Positions 16,769 through 25,385 of a stretch of 48,879 nt of DNA are shown here, in pieces (the first letter of the stretch is position 1; every line of letters begins with the position of its first letter). Both the position numbers and the translations under genes were made by a program. Origin of the DNA: an uncultured Lachnospiraceae bacterium (GTDB lineage Bacteria > Bacillota > Clostridia > Lachnospirales > Lachnospiraceae); contig CAJUMJ010000055.1 of assembly GCA_910587095.1 (NCBI GenBank), positions 1 to 48,879 of the forward strand, written 5' to 3'. The notes under the pieces were generated by a model. That model ran no database searches and was not told the origin of the DNA. It was given only the letters and a program-made list of their open reading frames with translations.

Positions 16769-17245
16769 TTACACGCAAAAACCCCTGTTGCTGGCAGGAT
16801 CCGCGGTATTTTCCACAAGCGTATCCCGGCCGTAGGTCAGTCCCGCATACACAGTCTGGGTATTCCCCATAACGGGACCCGTAACGTCCTGCGCCTCAAT
16901 CTGCCTATAGGCCGCTGCCAGCTTTTCAACAATGGGACGAACATGTCCCAGGTTCTCCGGATTATAGTGCAGCGCCGCAGACGCTACTTCTCTGTTAATA
17001 TAAAGATAAAGCTGTAAAAGATTTTGAGCGATCTCGTATTCCAGATTAAGAGAATCCATGAGTTCGCACATACATCCCTGTATCCTGCGGATTGCGTTCT
17101 TGAAACCATCCCTGTTACCCGACGAGAAAGCCGCCCTGGCTTCGTCGACATAGAGCAGCGTCATCTCATACAAAATCGTAATAAGCTGGGTTTTATTGGC
17201 CTGCGTAATCCGCAGGGTATATTCCTGTTTTAATTCCTTAGTCAT
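16769..17245 (-). CDS. fliS: FliS-like flagellin export chaperone
   Basis: A 158-aa helical protein. The segment ITQANKTQLITILYEMTLLY matches the FliS N-terminal helix that wraps flagellin; later helices include RRIQGCMCELMDSLNLEYEI and ALHYNPENLGHVRPIVEKL. FliS binds the flagellin C terminus in the cytoplasm and prevents polymerisation. It lies 61 bp downstream of flagellin 1, in keeping with that role. The C-terminal ~30 residues (after VTGPVMGN) are longer than in model FliS. GAGG sits about 8 nt before the ATG. Confidence 0.85.
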   Translation of the reverse strand: MTKELKQEYTLRITQANKTQLITILYEMTLLYVDEARAAFSSGNRDGFKNAIRRIQGCMCELMDSLNLEYEIAQNLLQLYLYINREVASAALHYNPENLGHVRPIVEKLAAAYRQIEAQDVTGPVMGNTQTVYAGLTYGRDTLVENTADPASNRGFCV

Positions 17246-17279
17246 AGCATAACCTCACCAATCCTGATTTTTTAAAAGC

Positions 17280-17298
17280 CCGGGGCTATCCTCCCCGG
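17280..17298 (-). terminator. Hairpin between flagellin 1 and fliS
   Basis: CCGGGG and CCCCGG arms (17280-17285, 17293-17298) form a strong GC stem seven bases past the flagellin stop. On the minus strand it is followed by GCTTTTAAAAAA, a weak T run. It may partially terminate or protect the flagellin mRNA, giving more flagellin than FliS (inference). Confidence 0.5.
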
Positions 17299-17306
17299 TA
17301 AAATAT

Positions 17307-18776
17307 TTACTGGAGTAGCTGCAATACCTGGGAAGGTCTCTCGTTAGCCTGGGCGAGCATGGAAACCGCCGCCTGGGAAATCACCTGCTCCGTTGTATAG
17401 TTGGTCATCTCCTCCGCCATATCCACATCCATGATACGGGAGTATGACCCTGTCATATTCTCCTTGGAAACATCCAGGTTATTGATTGTATGCTCTAAGC
17501 GGTTCTGATATGCGCCGAGCCTGCTTCGCGCATCCGATACATATAGGATCGCACCCTTAATCGACTTGTTCGCCTCCGCGCACTCTTCCGACGTCGTCAT
17601 TCTCGTATTTTCCAGACCCATCCTGTTCAGGGAGATCGTGGGAATACGGATAGCAAGCTGCTGCCCCTCATTCGCACCGGTCTGAGTGTCCATAGCGCCA
17701 ATACCGGTAATATCAAGCGCCAACCCTATCGTCGGCTGTACCGTAGCGCCCGGCACAGCGGCATTGACAGCCGTCCCCGGAGCTGTACCCGCAGGCAGCG
17801 TCGGCCTGTTAAGCGCGGGAAGCTCTAATCTAAAGCCACTGTCATTTGTAATAATCAACGTATCGGCGCCTGTCGCATCGTCTTTGATCACAGAAGAAAT
17901 CGTCGCGTCCTGCGGAATGGTAGTGGAACCCTGTATCGCGGTCGCGAAATTATTTTGGGTAGCTGCCAGATCCAATACAGGCGCCGGCGGCGTTCCGGTA
18001 GCGGTATATACCGCATTAAATGTGGGAACCGTAACATTCGTCGCATTCGGCGCACTCTGCATCAAATCTACCGTACCCGGAAGAGTGGTAGGTTTTTCAA
18101 CTTCCAAAGTCATTTTAAAATCCAACGGTCCCTTAAGTGTAATTTTGCAATCTTTTACCTCAGATACCTCCACTCCTGCCGGAAACGCATATGCGCCGGA
18201 AGATCTAAGAGCTATTTTAACCGAGTTCTCATCAATCTTTCCCTCCGCGTCGAAATCAACCGTCAACGCATCGATCATATATTCCTTCGGGATCACTTCA
18301 TCCGAATAGTAATCCACCCGAACCTGGTTATTATTTTTGCTGTAGCCCCGCAGGTCAAACGTCCCGTCCAGAAGTGTCTGGCCGTTGAACTGCGTGTCCG
18401 TGGAAATTCTTGTAATCTCCGCCTTTAACCCCTTTACTTCCTGATCGATCATCATCCGGTCACTGGTCGTAAGCGTTCCCGTCTCGCCCTTCACAGCCAG
18501 CTCGTTCATTCTCTGTAACATCTCGTGTACTTCGGTGAGAGCGCCGTCCGCCGTCTCAATTACCGAAATACCGTTCTGCGAACTCTGCCTTGCCGTATCC
18601 AATCCCACAATCTGAGTATTCATTCTTCTGCCGATGGCATAGCCTGACGGGTTATCTTTTGATGCCGTTACCTTAAGTCCGGAAGAAAGGCGCCGTAATG
18701 ACAGGGACACCTTGCTGTCCGATGCGTTTAATGCGTTGCTCGCGCGCATTGCCGCCGCGTTATAACTGATCTTCAT
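17307..18776 (-). CDS. Flagellin (first copy)
   Basis: A 489-aa flagellin. The N-terminal D0/D1 region (KISYNAAAMRASNALNASDS, LRRLSSGLKV, DNPSGYAIGRRM) and C-terminal D1/D0 region (RLEHTINNLDVSKENMTGSY, EMTNYTTEQVISQAAVSML, ending QVLQLLQ) are both present. The central ~230 residues are variable, rich in Ala, Thr and Pro. Start ATG 18776 has GGAGG (18785-18789) 8 nt upstream. The Shine-Dalgarno and preceding hairpin belong to a 22-nt sequence repeated at 38630-38651. It is 37 bp downstream of the DUF6240 gene and probably cotranscribed with it from the sigma-28-like promoter at 22007. Confidence 0.95.
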   Translation of the reverse strand: MKISYNAAAMRASNALNASDSKVSLSLRRLSSGLKVTASKDNPSGYAIGRRMNTQIVGLDTARQSSQNGISVIETADGALTEVHEMLQRMNELAVKGETGTLTTSDRMMIDQEVKGLKAEITRISTDTQFNGQTLLDGTFDLRGYSKNNNQVRVDYYSDEVIPKEYMIDALTVDFDAEGKIDENSVKIALRSSGAYAFPAGVEVSEVKDCKITLKGPLDFKMTLEVEKPTTLPGTVDLMQSAPNATNVTVPTFNAVYTATGTPPAPVLDLAATQNNFATAIQGSTTIPQDATISSVIKDDATGADTLIITNDSGFRLELPALNRPTLPAGTAPGTAVNAAVPGATVQPTIGLALDITGIGAMDTQTGANEGQQLAIRIPTISLNRMGLENTRMTTSEECAEANKSIKGAILYVSDARSRLGAYQNRLEHTINNLDVSKENMTGSYSRIMDVDMAEEMTNYTTEQVISQAAVSMLAQANERPSQVLQLLQ

Positions 18777-18813
18777 CTCTGTTTCCTCCATTCCGAAGCG
18801 TTTCGCACTTCCT

Positions 18814-21800
18814 TTATGCCGTTAACGCCGTAATAAATGTCTTTGCTATCCGATACAGCTCCGCTGTCTGTCCCCCCGCGCTGCCGTCCGTATCTTCCCT
18901 CGTATAATCATCGCCGTTTATTCCTTTGCTGTACATAACGGCTATATTTCCGGTCTTTCTCTCCTGCCCGTTTTCCCCGGCAGCCGCAAGGGCATTTTTC
19001 ATGTCTTCCTCTCTGCCCTGAAGCCACTCAACGCCTTCTTTCGTGTCGCACGCTATATAGCCGGAAATCGACTGTTCTTTCAATGAAAATTTCGCCGTAA
19101 TCTGTCCGTACTGCTCTGTCTGCACCGTGATACTCACTTTGCCGGCGTCGCCGCCGTGAAGAACCTTTAAGTTGATGGCCGTCAGTTCGCCGTTTATCTC
19201 CACGGGAAGTTGGTAATTTTCCTCTCTCGCAAGGCTCCCCGCAAGGGCAAGCTGCTTTTTACAACTCTGCAAGGTGCGAAGATCCAGATAATCCTTTGGC
19301 GCATCCATCGCCTCCTCCAAAAGCTCCGAGTAAGCCCCGGCAGCCTCTTCGTACGCTTCCTGCGCGCTCTCCTTGTCAGTCAGACTTTCAATCAGATGCT
19401 CCGCTTTCCCCACATCTTTCGAAGGCCCCGCATTGTCCTCAAGGTCCCGGAGCTTTCGATACAAGGCGCCCGGTTTTTTCCGAAGCGCCCAGGCAGCCTC
19501 GAGATTGTTTGCCGTTACGGGCTGCTTATAGGCCACAAGCTCCTGTACAACGGCCTCTTCCATGTTTTCGAGTCCGCGGTACGACTGTAACTGCTCCTGC
19601 ATGAAAGCCTGATCCAGCGAAGCGTCCGCCGCCTGCTGCCTCACCATATCCGCAAAGGCTTCCATCGTCGTCTCCGCCGTTAGATTCGTCTCCGCTAATA
19701 ACTCCGGTTCCATGGAATCGGCGATCTGCCCCGCAAGCATACGGTAATAGCTTTCCGACTGCTCCGCACTCTGTTCTCCCTGCTGCCCGAAACCGCCCGA
19801 CTGCGCGCTCTCCTGTCCAAGCTCCGGGAAACCGCTCAATATCTGATCCGTGATGGATTTGTTTTTGGCAACGGCATCCACACCGTCAAACCCGTCATCC
19901 ACCCGGTAATCCATCCCCTGTCTTTTCGTACTGCGCATAGCTGTCAGGAGATTGCCGAAAGAAATCTGCGCTCCCTCTTTCAAGAGGCTTCCTACCGCCG
20001 CGTCGTCCGTCTTTTCAAGCTGGCGGAACATGCGGTAAATGCCTATGTACGCCTCTCTCTCCTGCTCGCTCACCGCGTGGCTCTTTTCCAGTTTATATAA
20101 ATATTTGCTGAACTTCTCCTCTTTCGCCGCATCGGCCACGCCGTTTTCATCCAAGTACTGATTCAGCTCGGACATCGTCATGGTCAACGGATTCTTGCCG
20201 TCCCTGATGGCCTGTAAGGAAGCCGCCGGCGTCATTCTGCGGATGGTCTGCTGCAACTCCATGTCGTACTTTTTCACGGCGTCCATATTTTCATCCGTGA
20301 TATCCATACTGTTGTAGCCTAATATCCGCACGGCTTTGCGGTTTTCCTCGTTGGTTTCAAGACCCATATCTCTCAGAATATCATCCACATTCCGAAATGC
20401 CTTGCGGATGGAATCGCCCATGTCCGCCCTCGGCGCAGTCATCAAAGTCTCGTAGGACTCTCTGGCTGCCTCGTAAGCATTTTTGAGCGCCGTACCGTTC
20501 CCGTGTACACTGTCCAGCGTGAAAGCTTCCGTGCCGTCCACATATCGCACGAGCACCGCCGCAGGTAAATAGGGAATCTCCGAAACCTTTGACTGCACTT
20601 CATCGTAAAGCGCCGCCTTTTCTGCAGCCGCAGCAGCGTTTGTATCCCCAAAAAGTTTTTGGTTCTGTTCCTGCTCCAGCTTCTTCAAGGCTTCCACCAA
20701 CGCTTCCAGCTCTACGGTATCTATCGAATAACCGCTCGCAATCAGCTTCCGGTTCGCCTCAATCGTCATCATCAGCCGCACTTCCTCCAGCTGACGTCTC
20801 TGGGTAACCGCTGCAGGTACATCCTCTCTCACGTTTCCCTGCTCGATCTTCTCCTGCGCCTTCGCCAGATTGCGCAGGTTCAATTCCTGATTTTCGGACA
20901 CGGCCAAATCCACAGCCTCATCGCTGATTTGTCCATATGCCGCCGCATAGTCCGCCGCGCGCTCCAAATTGCTTCTGCCGTCAGCCAGATTGGCATCCCC
21001 CGCCTTTTTCCCGTCGGAGATCGCCGCCGCCACCGCGGAGAGAATCTGTTCCCTGCTCTTTGGCCCTCCTGCCTGCTCTATCTCGTGAAAGGTTTCCATC
21101 ACCTGCGCTGTAAGCGGCACTCCCACGCCGATCAGCCATTGCGCGCTTTGCACATTCTCCTCGCTCGTCTCAAGCCCGGCCTCCTCAAGTATGCGCTCGA
21201 TCTGTGGACGAAGCTGTTCCCAGTTGTAATCTTCCGCCTTTTTCGCGTAATAACCTGTATTATCTGCGGCATAGTAACCGTGGCCCTGCCTGTGACTGTC
21301 CGTAGCGGCGCTATGCCCCGCCATGTAAAAGTTGTCGATGGTAGGCTCCATCCCGTTCTCTACCATATATTTCACGGCGCCTTCACCGGGCTGCCCTGTC
21401 TGCATGGCTCTCTCAAACGCCTGCTTTGCCGCCCTGACATTCTCTGCGGTGAGAGGAATATCATGCGCCCTAAACTGCTCTGCAAGCTCCCGCGCAAATG
21501 CTTCGCTTCCCGTAATCTGCCTGAGCGTATCCGCATCCAGATTATCCGTATAACCGGCTACTTCCGTGCCGCCTTTTAAAAGCTCCGCCTTGATTTTGTC
21601 GACAATGGTGACAACTTCCTCGATCTCCATATCTCCGGGACAGTACCCTTCCTGCTGTAAGCGGGAAAAATCTTCCTCGGACATAGTATTAGACATCACT
21701 GTCATATAGTCTGTCTGCGTGGCCACGTCGATAGCCCCCGCATCCTGCATAACCTCTTCTGCGGTCTTTCCGTGACCTCCATAAGCGTTGTTATCCATAA

Positions 21801-21927
21801 CTGTGCCAGAAATGTCTAATGCGTAATCACCCGTGCGCTCCGTCTTCGTCGCCCGGGTGTCCCGATATGAAGTTGTCGCCCTGTCTACATTTTGATTTAC
21901 AATACTGTGGTCAAACGTAATTTTCAT
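18814..21927 (-). CDS. DUF6240 protein with FliK-like C terminus
   Basis: A 1037-aa protein, largely alpha-helical and Glu/Ala-rich, with repeated segments of the type ILEEAGLETSEENVQSAQWL and LRDMGLETNEENRKAVRIL. It matches my memory of DUF6240, found beside clostridial flagellin genes. The last ~160 residues (YQLPVEINGELTAINLKVLH, then SITVQTEQYGQITAKFSL) resemble the folded C-terminal domain of hook-length protein FliK; that link is inferred. There is no signal peptide, consistent with a flagellar type III substrate. A sigma-28-like promoter sits upstream, and the flagellin gene follows 37 bp later. AGGATCACCT precedes the ATG. Confidence 0.75.
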   Translation of the reverse strand: MKITFDHSIVNQNVDRATTSYRDTRATKTERTGDYALDISGTVMDNNAYGGHGKTAEEVMQDAGAIDVATQTDYMTVMSNTMSEEDFSRLQQEGYCPGDMEIEEVVTIVDKIKAELLKGGTEVAGYTDNLDADTLRQITGSEAFARELAEQFRAHDIPLTAENVRAAKQAFERAMQTGQPGEGAVKYMVENGMEPTIDNFYMAGHSAATDSHRQGHGYYAADNTGYYAKKAEDYNWEQLRPQIERILEEAGLETSEENVQSAQWLIGVGVPLTAQVMETFHEIEQAGGPKSREQILSAVAAAISDGKKAGDANLADGRSNLERAADYAAAYGQISDEAVDLAVSENQELNLRNLAKAQEKIEQGNVREDVPAAVTQRRQLEEVRLMMTIEANRKLIASGYSIDTVELEALVEALKKLEQEQNQKLFGDTNAAAAAEKAALYDEVQSKVSEIPYLPAAVLVRYVDGTEAFTLDSVHGNGTALKNAYEAARESYETLMTAPRADMGDSIRKAFRNVDDILRDMGLETNEENRKAVRILGYNSMDITDENMDAVKKYDMELQQTIRRMTPAASLQAIRDGKNPLTMTMSELNQYLDENGVADAAKEEKFSKYLYKLEKSHAVSEQEREAYIGIYRMFRQLEKTDDAAVGSLLKEGAQISFGNLLTAMRSTKRQGMDYRVDDGFDGVDAVAKNKSITDQILSGFPELGQESAQSGGFGQQGEQSAEQSESYYRMLAGQIADSMEPELLAETNLTAETTMEAFADMVRQQAADASLDQAFMQEQLQSYRGLENMEEAVVQELVAYKQPVTANNLEAAWALRKKPGALYRKLRDLEDNAGPSKDVGKAEHLIESLTDKESAQEAYEEAAGAYSELLEEAMDAPKDYLDLRTLQSCKKQLALAGSLAREENYQLPVEINGELTAINLKVLHGGDAGKVSITVQTEQYGQITAKFSLKEQSISGYIACDTKEGVEWLQGREEDMKNALAAAGENGQERKTGNIAVMYSKGINGDDYTREDTDGSAGGQTAELYRIAKTFITALTA

Positions 21928-21976
21928 AGGTGATCCTCATACAAAATGTAGTGGTTTTATAAATTTTAAACACATG

Positions 21977-22006
21977 AAAGGGCGAATGTTTTTACATTCA
22001 CCCTTT
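21977..22006. repeat. Palindrome at the predicted start of the DUF6240 transcript
   Basis: Arms at 21977-21988 and 21995-22006 (12 bp, one G-U type mismatch in RNA) enclose TTTTTA. It begins directly after the -10 element of the sigma-28-like promoter, so it could be a 5' stabilising hairpin or an operator overlapping the start site. On the minus strand no T run follows, so a terminator for the upstream bile salt hydrolase gene is less likely. Confidence 0.6.
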
Positions 22007-22033
22007 ATTTCGGCATAGTTTGGCGGTTTCTTA
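22007..22033 (-). promoter_or_regulatory. Probable sigma-28 (FliA/SigD) promoter for DUF6240-flagellin
   Basis: On the minus strand TAAG (22030-22033), a 15-bp spacer and GCCGAAAT (22007-22014) match the motility sigma consensus TAAA-N15-GCCGATAA with two mismatches. It is about 80 bp upstream of the DUF6240 start, in a flagellar context, and no competing sigma-A promoter is apparent. Confidence 0.65.
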
Positions 22034-22070
22034 ACCTTTTTTCATCGTTTATCCATTTGATTTGTATATC

Positions 22071-23048
22071 TTATCCATTCTGCATCCTGATTTGCTCTTC
22101 CTTAACCGCCTCATAGATCACGAGTTTATCCCCATCCAGATTTTCTTTGTGCATATCGACGCCCGTAATCTGGTGATTGCCGTAGGAAGTATAATAATAA
22201 ATCCCTTTGTCCGCGTTACAACAGGACGTGTAGATGGTATATTCGCACTTGCCATTATCCAGCTCACAACATCCGCGCTGCTGGTCTACGGAACCCAAAA
22301 TATGAAAAAACTGGCCTACGCTTTCCGCCTCGCTCTCGCCACAGACGGAATTCATCTTAGTAAACGCCGCCCTGACAAATCTGGACTGCGACGACAAGTC
22401 CCCCGGAAGCCCGATCGCTCCCATTCCCTGGCTGTAAGTTTCGAGGAGAAGTCCCGGCGCAAAAGTATTCTTCGGCTGCCTTACAGACAAGGCCATATAA
22501 TTTCGCAAAGCCGCCATCTGCATATCGAAGGGCGGATTATTCGTGAGTACGCCTACGGAATTATCATAAATCTTAAGTCCCGCTTCCACCGACTCAATCA
22601 CTATGGACTCCTCTTTATCCGAGAGAAGCCAGTGTAGCTGCGCCGCCGGAAGATCGTCGCTGAAAGAAATATTTGTCAGATTCATCCGGGACAGAAGCTC
22701 CCGCGCTTCCTTCACCGTAGCGCACTGGCCAAGAATCCAGGGTATCAGCTCAAACTGCGCGATGTTATCCTTACCGTTCTCTCTTCTCCGGTAAACCGCG
22801 CTCCCGGGGAAGTTTAACCCGGCCATCCCCAGCCCTTTCTCATTCACCGCATCATAATACAGGGGATAGTCTTCCTTCACACATGCCATGCCTATCATGG
22901 CATAGTGGGTATTCCACGTCCCTTCTTCCAAAAAACGGAACGGATAATTTCTTGGCGTAATCGTGACCAGATCCCCGTAGGTAAATTCGTAGTCCAAGGT
23001 ACGTCCAAAATAGAAATCCTTTGTTTTAAATGCCGTTGCTGTACACAT
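22071..23048 (-). CDS. Choloylglycine hydrolase / bile salt hydrolase family protein
   Basis: A 325-aa Ntn-hydrolase that cuts the amide bond of conjugated bile acids (or penicillin V in relatives). Cys2 would become the N-terminal nucleophile after Met removal. The expected partners are present: Arg16 and Asp19 (GRTLD), Asn79 (GLNFPG), Asn171 (TNNPPF) and Arg223 (SRFVRAA). Length matches known enzymes. There is no signal peptide, so it is cytoplasmic. GAAGGAG is 7 nt before the ATG. It stands alone between glgB and the flagellar genes. Substrate class cannot be decided from sequence alone, but all BSH-type residues are retained. Confidence 0.9.
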   Translation of the reverse strand: MCTATAFKTKDFYFGRTLDYEFTYGDLVTITPRNYPFRFLEEGTWNTHYAMIGMACVKEDYPLYYDAVNEKGLGMAGLNFPGSAVYRRRENGKDNIAQFELIPWILGQCATVKEARELLSRMNLTNISFSDDLPAAQLHWLLSDKEESIVIESVEAGLKIYDNSVGVLTNNPPFDMQMAALRNYMALSVRQPKNTFAPGLLLETYSQGMGAIGLPGDLSSQSRFVRAAFTKMNSVCGESEAESVGQFFHILGSVDQQRGCCELDNGKCEYTIYTSCCNADKGIYYYTSYGNHQITGVDMHKENLDGDKLVIYEAVKEEQIRMQNG

Positions 23049-23112
23049 AACATTTCTCCTTCACTGTTTCACGAAACAACGCTTCCGTTTTCGGCCTGCT
23101 CGTATAAAGCAA

Positions 23113-23146
23113 AACCACACACCCATATCCGCATGAATGTGTGGTT
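23113..23146 (-). terminator. Probable terminator of glgB
   Basis: AACCACACA (23113-23121) pairs with TGTGTGGTT (23138-23146), a perfect 9-bp stem about 50 bp past the glgB stop. On the minus strand it is followed by TTGCTTT, a modest T-rich tail. Confidence 0.6.
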
Positions 23147-23194
23147 CTTAATATCATATGTCTCAAAAAAAAATTTAATACTTATTACGCGAAA

Positions 23195-25180
23195 TTAAAA
23201 TACAAATATAGCAGCCGTATAGGGAGGCAAATCAAAAGTAATGCTGTAATCTTTAAAATTGCACGGTTCCTTCACTGCGGCGATCTCCGGGGGAATCTCA
23301 TGTCCCTGTCCGCCGAAACGCTTCTCGTCACTGTTCAACAAAAGCTTATACTTTTTCTTTTTAGGCACGCCGACTTTATAATTCTCCCACATCATGGGCG
23401 TCATATTGAGCACGAACATAATGTTGTTTTTCCCCGTCTTATCTTTGCGGTAGAAACTGTAAGTACTGCGTTCCGCGTCATCGGCGTTAAGCCACTCAAA
23501 GCCGGCCCAATCGTTATCGATGGTATACAAAACCGGATATTTCTGATACATGGCAAGCAGTTCCTTCACATACTCCTGCATACCTTTGTTCTGCTCTTCG
23601 CCAAGCAAATTCCAATCCAGCTCTCTCGCTTCGCTCCATTCCCTCTCCTGGCCGAAATCCTGTCCCATGAAGAGAAGTTTTTTACCGGAATGTCCCATCA
23701 TATAACTGTAGCCCACCCGCAGGTTCGCGTACTTATCCACAGGATATCCGGGCATCTTGTTGACCATTGAACATTTTAAGTGTACCACCTCGTCGTGGGA
23801 GAGAGGCAAGATATAATTCTCGCTGTTGTTATAGCTCATGGCAAATGTCATGGCATAATGATTGTTCTTGCGGAAATACGGATCAAGCTTCATGTACTCG
23901 CAAAAATCATGCATCCAGCCCATATTCCACTTAAAGCTGAATCCCAGACCGTCCTCTTCCACTTTTCCCGTCACCTTAGGCCACGCTGTGGACTCCTCCG
24001 CGATCGTGAGAAAACCGGGATAAGCGCCATGTACCACGGAATTTAAGTGCTTAAAGAACTCAATCGCGTCCAGATTCTCTCTGCCGCCATATTTATTCGG
24101 CACCCACTGTCCTTCCTGCTTGCTGTAATCCAGATACAGCATGGACGCCACGGCGTCGATTCTGATACCGTCAATATGATACTCCCTGATCCAATAGAGA
24201 ACATTCGCAATCAGGAAATTTCTGACCTCATTTTTCGCGTAATTGAAAATCTTTGTGCCCCAGTCAGGATGCTCCCCGATTCTCGGATCGGGATGCTCGA
24301 AAATACATTGCCCGTCAAACCGGCCAAGTCCATGCGCGTCCGTCGCAAAATGGGCCGGCACCCAGTCTAAAATAACGCCGATTTTATGTTTATGGAGCTT
24401 ATTGATCAAATACATGAAGTCTGAGGGATCACCATGTCTGGAGGTGGGTGCATAATATCCCGTCACCTGATATCCCCAGGAGCCGTCAAAGGGATACTCA
24501 GCAATCCCCATCAGCTCTATATGAGTATAATGCATTTCGGTCAGATAGTCCACAACCCGATCCGCAAACTCACGGTAATTGTAAAACCCTTCCTCGGTTC
24601 CGTCCGGATGCTTCATCCAGGAACCGATATGGCACTCGTAGATCGCCATGGGCTCCTGATTGTAATCCTTGCCCTCTCTGGCTGTCATCCATGCGCCGTC
24701 CGTCCACTTAAACTTACTGATATCAAAGGTTTTAGAAGCATTGCCCGGACGCATCTCCGCATAGTTCGCAAACGGATCCGCCTTGTAAAGCTTTTCTCCC
24801 GCAGGCGTTCGGATCAGGAATTTGTAAAGCTCGTTCTCCCCCACTTCCGGAATAAAAAGCTTATAGATACCGCCGGGCCCCAGCTTTTCCATCTCATCCT
24901 TCTCTTCATCCCATCCGTTAAAGGTGCCTATCACATGAACGCTGGCCGCATTGGGCGCCCAAACACCAAAAAACATACCCTTTACACCGTTTTCCACGGA
25001 AGGATGTGCACCCAGCTTTTTATAAATGTCGTAGTGTGAACCCTGCGCAAACACATACTGATCTGCCTCGGAGATGAATACCTCCTCAAGCGTCTCCTTC
25101 TCCGCTTTCTTTGCCTTTGTCGTCGCCTTTTCCTGCGTTTTCTGCACTTCCGACGACTTGGCCCCTCTCTTTACTGCCAT
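23195..25180 (-). CDS. glgB: 1,4-alpha-glucan (glycogen) branching enzyme, GH13
   Basis: A 661-aa enzyme that forms alpha-1,6 branches in glycogen. After a ~30-residue charged, Lys-rich N-terminal extension come a CBM48-type domain (FFGVWAPNAASVHVIGTFNG) and the GH13 barrel with DWVPAHF, the nucleophile in GIRIDAVASMLY, the acid in IAEESTAWP and the LSHDEVVH motif. A C-terminal beta domain ends the protein. It is cytoplasmic. GGGGGTAAGTT precedes the ATG. No other glycogen genes are in the window, so it appears isolated. It is separated from the upstream TPR gene by an inverted-repeat element. Confidence 0.97.
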   Translation of the reverse strand: MAVKRGAKSSEVQKTQEKATTKAKKAEKETLEEVFISEADQYVFAQGSHYDIYKKLGAHPSVENGVKGMFFGVWAPNAASVHVIGTFNGWDEEKDEMEKLGPGGIYKLFIPEVGENELYKFLIRTPAGEKLYKADPFANYAEMRPGNASKTFDISKFKWTDGAWMTAREGKDYNQEPMAIYECHIGSWMKHPDGTEEGFYNYREFADRVVDYLTEMHYTHIELMGIAEYPFDGSWGYQVTGYYAPTSRHGDPSDFMYLINKLHKHKIGVILDWVPAHFATDAHGLGRFDGQCIFEHPDPRIGEHPDWGTKIFNYAKNEVRNFLIANVLYWIREYHIDGIRIDAVASMLYLDYSKQEGQWVPNKYGGRENLDAIEFFKHLNSVVHGAYPGFLTIAEESTAWPKVTGKVEEDGLGFSFKWNMGWMHDFCEYMKLDPYFRKNNHYAMTFAMSYNNSENYILPLSHDEVVHLKCSMVNKMPGYPVDKYANLRVGYSYMMGHSGKKLLFMGQDFGQEREWSEARELDWNLLGEEQNKGMQEYVKELLAMYQKYPVLYTIDNDWAGFEWLNADDAERSTYSFYRKDKTGKNNIMFVLNMTPMMWENYKVGVPKKKKYKLLLNSDEKRFGGQGHEIPPEIAAVKEPCNFKDYSITFDLPPYTAAIFVF

Positions 25181-25221
25181 AACTTACCCCCTGTTTTATT
25201 AAAAATAATATAAGACCGTTT

Positions 25222-25385
25222 TAGTGCTCCATTTTCCAATTGCATACATTTTTTGCGAAGTCCAGAATTTCCTTATACAAGGCGTTTGAGGGAGGCGATG
25301 CGGTGGCACGCCCGCCGAAAACAACGCAGTAGAAAGGAATACTGGCAAGCAAAAAAAGTGTAGCTAATTGGAAAATGGCGCACTA
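25222..25385. repeat. Inverted-repeat element between the TPR gene and glgB
   Basis: Ends at 25222-25241 and 25366-25385 are 20-bp inverted repeats with one mismatch (TAGTGC.CCATTTTCCAATT). Inside, imperfect arms continue (TTGCGAAGTCCAG... with ...CTGGCAAGCAA) and a GGCG/CGCC stem lies near the centre, so the 164 bp could fold into one long hairpin. The terminal TAG is the stop codon of the TPR gene. No ORF and no clear target-site duplication were seen. Confidence 0.7.
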
